DNA of 16,077 nt. Source: Patescibacteria group bacterium. GTDB lineage: Bacteria; Patescibacteriota; Minisyncoccia; Phycocordibacterales; Phycocordibacteraceae. The position numbers and the translations under genes were made by a program. Location of the stretch: the NCBI GenBank assembly GCA_004296925.1, contig SCVI01000030.1, forward strand, positions 1 to 16,077. The letters run 5' to 3'. The notes beneath the pieces were generated by a model that had not been told where the DNA came from, did not search any database, and was given only the letters and a program-made list of their open reading frames with translations. This document shows, one piece after another, positions 13,414 to 16,077 of the stretch. Numbering within the stretch: position 1 is the first letter of the stretch; every line of letters starts with the position of its first letter.

Positions 13414-14703
13414 CTACTTTGCGAGCGGTTCAGCTTTCTTTGTTTGTATAAGTGTAAGAATTTCTTCGCGAGCTACCTCTGCGTCATTCCACGGAGTTTT
13501 TTTCCCGCCTTCCTCCATAATAAATGGGTCAGTACCTTTTCCTGTAATTAACACAACACTCTCTTCAGTTGCTTCGCGTAGCGCGGCTTGGATGGCTTTA
13601 CGTCTATCCATAATGATCGTAGGAGGATGTTTCATATCCGGAATCATTTCAGCGATTATTGTTTCAGGGTTTTCGTCATACGGATCTTCGTTTGTAAGAA
13701 TGACTTTGTCGCAGTAGGAATCAGCAATAGCGCCCATTTCTTTTCTTTTCCACGTGTCACGTCCACCACCAGTGTTACCTAAGACGCACACCTTCCGTGT
13801 TTTAGGAAATGCTTCGTATAAGGCCTTGAGTGAATCGGGTGTGTGAGCGTAATCAACCAGTACTCGAAACGACTGTCCTGCGTCAATGCTTTCGGCGCGA
13901 CCACGGATAGGTTCCATGTGTTGGAGTGCACGCCCAATTATTTTTGGTTCGATGCCGAGAGTTCTTGCTAATGATGCGCTTGCGAGAGCGTTTCGTACTG
14001 TAAACGCTCCTGGAAAGGGAACGGTAAATGTTACATCACCAAATGTCATTGATATCTTGTCGTCGTACGTTTGATATGGTTCTGCATCTTTTAGGATAAA
14101 TGGAATCTTAGTATCTACGTTGAGTGCAAGGAATTTTTTGCCGAGCTCGTCCTCCGCGTTCGCTACCATAATGCGTGGGCGTTTTTTTGATGTTACTAAG
14201 GCTTTCCCGATTTTTAGTTTAGCCTTTTTATATGCATCAAAAGACCCGTGAGATTCAATGTGTTCGGGAGCAATATTAGTAAAAATAAGCGCATCAAGCG
14301 AGATTCCTATGTGACGAAACTGTCTCGCTCCTTCACTTGTGATCTCTAACACCACATGAGTGCAGTCAGCTTTTTTTGCTTTCGATATAAATTTTTGCAG
14401 ATATCCTCTTCCCGGCATGGTCATTTTAAAAAGATTTGGTGATGAGTTCGTATCAATTTTGAAACGTATGGTGTTTGCAAGCGCAGTACGAAAACCCGCT
14501 TCTTCCAAAATTGCATTTACCATTTCAGAAACGGAAGATTTTCCTTTAGTGCCAGTTACCGCGATCACGGTCATTTTATTGGAAGGGAAGCCATACCAAC
14601 ACGCAGACCCTACTGCAACAAAAAAGTGGTATGAGTTTATAAGAAAAGTAAATACAGATTTTGGCAGGATAATCCGGAGCAACTTCTTAAATATTCTAAA
14701 CAT
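13414..14703 (-). CDS. murE: MurE-like Mur ligase lacking the N-terminal UDP-binding domain
   Basis: ATP-dependent amide ligase of peptidoglycan precursor synthesis; MurE adds the third amino acid to UDP-MurNAc-dipeptide. Central domain: P-loop GTKGKSS (51-57), TSEGARQFRHIGISLDALIF (122-141), TNIAPEHIESHGSFDAYKKAK (within 142-162; Lys162 a candidate carbamylated lysine). C-terminal domain: DYAHTPDSL (284-292), GNTGGGRDTWKR (309-320) and TNEDPYDENPE (337-347). Two oddities: only about 45 residues precede the P-loop instead of about 110, with a hydrophobic stretch (about 15-33) in place of the usual N-terminal Rossmann-like domain. The specificity loop reads EDPYDENP, without the DNPR arginine of diaminopimelate-adding enzymes. 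The protein is 429 residues against 490 or so. It lies 5 nt after ruvA, in the same operon. Ligase fold is certain; substrate is open. Confidence 0.85.
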   Translation of the reverse strand: MFRIFKKLLRIILPKSVFTFLINSYHFFVAVGSACWYGFPSNKMTVIAVTGTKGKSSVSEMVNAILEEAGFRTALANTIRFKIDTNSSPNLFKMTMPGRGYLQKFISKAKKADCTHVVLEITSEGARQFRHIGISLDALIFTNIAPEHIESHGSFDAYKKAKLKIGKALVTSKKRPRIMVANAEDELGKKFLALNVDTKIPFILKDAEPYQTYDDKISMTFGDVTFTVPFPGAFTVRNALASASLARTLGIEPKIIGRALQHMEPIRGRAESIDAGQSFRVLVDYAHTPDSLKALYEAFPKTRKVCVLGNTGGGRDTWKRKEMGAIADSYCDKVILTNEDPYDENPETIIAEMIPDMKHPPTIIMDRRKAIQAALREATEESVVLITGKGTDPFIMEEGGKKTPWNDAEVAREEILTLIQTKKAEPLAK

Positions 14704-14708
14704 AAAAG

Positions 14709-15275
14709 TTATCGAGAACGAGACGCGATTTTAATTGCTTCACGAATTTTGCTCTCAAAAGTGGTGAGATCTTTCGAGAGTGCGTGTACAGCATCTCGTG
14801 CTTCTCGTTGTGAGTACCCTAGACCAACAAGTGCATCAACTACATCACCATCGCTTTCATGTGGAGTGCTGCCGGTAGAACCAACTTTTTCGCGTAGTTC
14901 CAATACAATTTTTTCTGCAGTTTTTTTCCCAATACCAAATGATTTTGAAAGTCCACTTGGATCGTTTCTGGCAATCGCTTGCTCCAGAGATGAAGTTTCA
15001 ACCTGGTTCATAATTCCAAGCGCTGACTTTGGCCCAATACCTGAGACCGTAAGTAAGAGTTCAAACCACAAAAGATCATCTTTTGTTTCAAAGCCGTAGA
15101 GATCTTGTGAATTCTCACGAACAGCAAGATGAGTCCATAAAAATACTTTATCGCTTTCTTTTACGCGAGTAAGCGTAGCGGTGGTCACTGAGGTTCGATA
15201 TCCGACTCCGTTCACCTCAACTACGAGGGTGTCGCGGAGTGCCCCGCGAACTATTCCGTTGAGTGAACCAATCAT
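14709..15275 (-). CDS. ruvA: Holliday junction branch migration complex subunit RuvA
   Basis: Tetrameric protein that binds four-way junctions and loads RuvB. The protein is 188 residues, slightly shorter than the usual ~200. An N-terminal OB-fold MIGSLNGIVRG through ENSQDLYGF is followed by two helix-hairpin-helix motifs, TVSGIGPKSALGIM (75-88) and LSKSFGIGKKTAEKIV (108-123). A short linker leads to the C-terminal RuvB-binding three-helix domain DVVDALVGLGYSQREARDAV. It is divergent from rpsT and leads an operon with murE, apart from ruvB and ruvC some 9 kb away. The ATG sits 6 nt after an extended -10, with no Shine-Dalgarno. Confidence 0.95.
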   Translation of the reverse strand: MIGSLNGIVRGALRDTLVVEVNGVGYRTSVTTATLTRVKESDKVFLWTHLAVRENSQDLYGFETKDDLLWFELLLTVSGIGPKSALGIMNQVETSSLEQAIARNDPSGLSKSFGIGKKTAEKIVLELREKVGSTGSTPHESDGDVVDALVGLGYSQREARDAVHALSKDLTTFESKIREAIKIASRSR

Positions 15276-15281
15276 AAAACT

Positions 15282-15290
15282 ATTCTAGCA
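15282..15290 (-). promoter_or_regulatory. Extended -10 box for ruvA
   Basis: The minus strand reads TGCTAGAAT, one base from the ideal TGnTATAAT, followed by 6 nt and the ruvA ATG. It has almost the same sequence and exactly the same spacing as the tyrS promoter. No -35 is visible. Confidence 0.65.
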
Positions 15291-15312
15291 TCGGTGCGTA
15301 GCAGGAGGGCGG

Positions 15313-15341
15313 TTGCGTTTAAGGTGCTTTTGAGATAAAGT
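15313..15341 (+). promoter_or_regulatory. Promoter of rpsT
   Basis: -35 TTGCGT (15313-15318), a 17-nt spacer and -10 TAAAGT (15336-15341), ending 7 nt before the ATG. It predicts an mRNA starting at the start codon, which is notable for a ribosomal protein gene. Confidence 0.55.
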
Positions 15342-15348
15342 ACCTGCG

Positions 15349-15615
15349 ATGGCAATAACAAAAGGAGCAAAGAAGGCACATCGTGCGTCATTACGAAAGC
15401 GAGTGTTCAATGTACGACGTAAACGAGCACTTGCAGAGGGTGTAAAAGCTTCTCGCGCAACTGTTGGTAAAGACAGAAAAGAACAGATAGTAAAGCTTAG
15501 TGAAGCATATGCTGCGATTGATAAAGCAGCAAAAAGAGGGGTTATTAAGAAAAACACCGCTTCTCGCAAAAAAGCTCGACTTTCAGCACTACTTAAAAAA
15601 ACAAACGCTAAATAA
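15349..15615 (+). CDS. rpsT: 30S ribosomal protein S20 (bS20)
   Basis: Primary-binding protein of the small subunit that contacts 16S rRNA helices near the 5' domain and helix 44. The protein is 88 residues, the normal length. It is strongly basic and helical, with the family pattern: KGAKKAHRASLRKRVFN near the start, a central RKEQIVKLSEAYAAIDKAAKRGVI, and KKNTASRKKARLSALLKK at the end. It is a single gene with its own promoter and terminator, divergent from ruvA. No Shine-Dalgarno sits at usable distance before the ATG. Confidence 0.96.
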   Translation: MAITKGAKKAHRASLRKRVFNVRRKRALAEGVKASRATVGKDRKEQIVKLSEAYAAIDKAAKRGVIKKNTASRKKARLSALLKKTNAK

Positions 15616-15617
15616 TA

Positions 15618-15645
15618 CAAAAAACCGCCTGAAGGCGGTTTTTTG
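15618..15645 (+). terminator. Intrinsic terminator of rpsT
   Basis: AACCGCC, loop TGAA, GGCGGTT, with an A-run before and TTTTTT after the stem. It starts a few bases after the rpsT stop. From here to 15770 I see no gene; only scattered promoter-like words such as CATAAT. Confidence 0.9.
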
Positions 15646-15782
15646 TATTCTGAGCAGGAAAGGGGAATCGGTCACGAGTTGCGGACATAATGCTCCATAA
15701 GTTTAAGTAGGACAGGAATTGTTAATTCGCCGGCCACTCTCGCTTATTCGCTCCGCGCGCTCGAGTTGGCTTCGATTCCTGC

Positions 15783-15798
15783 GGCTACACATGTAGCC
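15783..15798. repeat. Hairpin next to the antisense T-arm copy of tRNA-Arg
   Basis: GGCTACA (15783-15789), loop CA, TGTAGCC (15792-15798); a 7-bp perfect stem directly adjoining the antisense copy, in the same relative place as the second hairpin after tRNA-Lys. Confidence 0.75.
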
Positions 15799-15826
15799 AA
15801 AACGCCCAGCTAAGGCTGAGCGTTTT
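15799..15826 (-). terminator. Intrinsic terminator of tRNA-Arg
   Basis: On the minus strand AAAACGCTCAGC, loop CTTA, GCTGGGCGTTTT; 12 pairs with one A-run/T-run boundary and one T-G pair. It lies 6 nt beyond the encoded CCA and works in either direction. Confidence 0.8.
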
Positions 15827-15832
15827 CGGTAG

Positions 15833-15907
15833 TGGTGCTCCCGGCAGGAATCGAACCCACATCGTATCCTCCGCAAGGATATGTCCTATCCATTGAACGA
15901 CGGGAGC
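15833..15907 (-). tRNA. tRNA-Arg (anticodon GCG), CCA encoded
   Basis: A complete cloverleaf of 72 nt plus CCA. The acceptor is GCTCCCG/CGGGAGC, the D-arm GTTC/GGAC with loop AATGGATA (A20, an arginine identity base), the anticodon arm TATCC/GGATA with loop TTGCGGA, a 4-nt variable loop, and the T-arm GTGGG/CCTGC with loop TTCGATT. The discriminator A73 is followed directly by CCA. Positions 34-36 read GCG, so it decodes CGC (and CGT by wobble). Most bacteria read these with ACG converted to inosine by TadA. It is a single gene with a close -10 box and its own terminator. Confidence 0.93.
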
Positions 15908-15921
15908 GAGCGAAAAGGAAC

Positions 15922-15943
15922 ATAGAAATGCTAGCATTTCTAT
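15922..15943 (-). promoter_or_regulatory. 22-bp perfect palindrome containing the tRNA-Arg -10 box
   Basis: ATAGAAATGCT and AGCATTTCTAT (15922-15943) form a perfect palindrome. Its centre holds an extended -10, TGCTAGCAT on the minus strand (hexamer 15933-15928), 20 nt before the tRNA-Arg 5' end. Being symmetrical it can read either way. It could also be an operator for a dimeric regulator. Confidence 0.5.
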
Positions 15944-15957
15944 ACTCTTTGAGCGAG

Positions 15958-16077
15958 CTCACGAAAGCTTTGCCGAAGGCAAGGTGCTTACGGGAGCGGT
16001 ACTAAAGAATCATAGAGCTCGCATGCTTTCTCTCGAGGTCTCACGAAAGCTTTGCCGAAGGCAAGGTGCTTACGGGA
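15958..16077. repeat. 38-nt direct repeat, two copies with an 82-bp period
   Basis: Identical 38-nt units at 15958-15995 and 16040-16077; the second touches the window edge and may continue. Each can fold as a nested hairpin: CTCACG/CGGGAG outside (one mismatch), AAGC/GCTT, then TTGCC/GGCAA with a GAA loop. The unit's end, continued in the first copy as ACGGGAGCG, also matches the 5' acceptor strand of the adjacent tRNA-Arg for 9 nt. No CDS is seen from 15908 to 16077. Confidence 0.85.

Larger units (their letters stand above)
15771..15855. repeat. Inverted repeat: T-loop and T-stem of tRNA-Arg and a downstream antisense copy
   Basis: The tRNA-Arg segment TTCGATTCCTGC (positions 54-65, minus strand, 15855-15844) has an exact 12-nt reverse complement beyond the tRNA 3' end (plus strand 15771-15782). 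The copy lies 53 nt from A73. Register, length and distance match the repeat at tRNA-Lys. Confidence 0.9.

Noticed and set aside
15958..16077. A CRISPR array
   Set aside because: Only two repeats are visible, the unit is a nested hairpin with tRNA-derived bases, the spacer is 44 nt, and no cas gene is present.

Overview
The window looks like a chromosomal segment from a Patescibacteria (CPR) bacterium, most likely Parcubacteria. This rests on gene style rather than any marker search. The pointers are a very short HolA-like protein, a family A DNA polymerase without a proofreading domain, a MurE-like ligase without its N-terminal domain, a lamin-tail-like surface protein, moderate-to-low GC, almost no Shine-Dalgarno sequences, and -10 boxes placed so close to start codons that many mRNAs should be leaderless. 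TGA is used as a stop (ruvB, mazG-like, trmH, holA), so this is not a recoded CPR lineage.

Layout. 1-1955 (-): class A penicillin-binding protein, cut by the window edge. 2006-3211 (+): tyrS, divergent from it. 3237-5337 (-): a 46-residue acidic protein, then an overlapping ruvB / MazG-like / ruvC operon. 5366-5537 (+): a structured RNA with its own near-consensus promoter, apparently unannotated. 5548-7221 (-): a PilB/GspE-type ATPase. 7320-10999 (+): tsaE, polA, a short holA and tRNA-Lys(TTT). 11000-11313 holds no CDS but is packed with hairpins, partial copies of the tRNA and two terminators. 11314-11661 (-): DoxX-like membrane protein, sharing a bidirectional promoter with 11686-12419 (+), a SpoU/TrmH methyltransferase coupled to a small unknown gene. 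12423-15275 (-): lamin-tail-like protein, MurE-like ligase and ruvA. 15349-15615 (+): rpsT. 15616-16077 has no CDS and carries tRNA-Arg(GCG) on the minus strand with hairpins, a palindrome and a 38-nt direct repeat.

How the genes work together. RuvA, RuvB and RuvC are all present but in two places, giving a complete Holliday-junction branch migration and resolution set. PolA and the HolA-like protein belong to replication and repair. The PBP and the MurE-like ligase belong to peptidoglycan synthesis. TsaE (t6A), TyrRS, TrmH, S20 and the two tRNAs belong to translation. PilB, the DoxX-like protein and the lamin-tail protein are envelope or surface functions.

The strongest new observations are non-coding. 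First, the RNA at 5366-5537 has a 27-position closing helix whose G-U pairs fix its strand. Second, both tRNA genes share a 3' architecture: the tRNA, then two hairpins, then an exact inverted copy of tRNA nucleotides 54-65 at nearly the same distance. Third, -10 boxes ending 6-8 nt before the ATG recur at seven genes. All calls come from reading the sequence by eye; no database or folding program was run.
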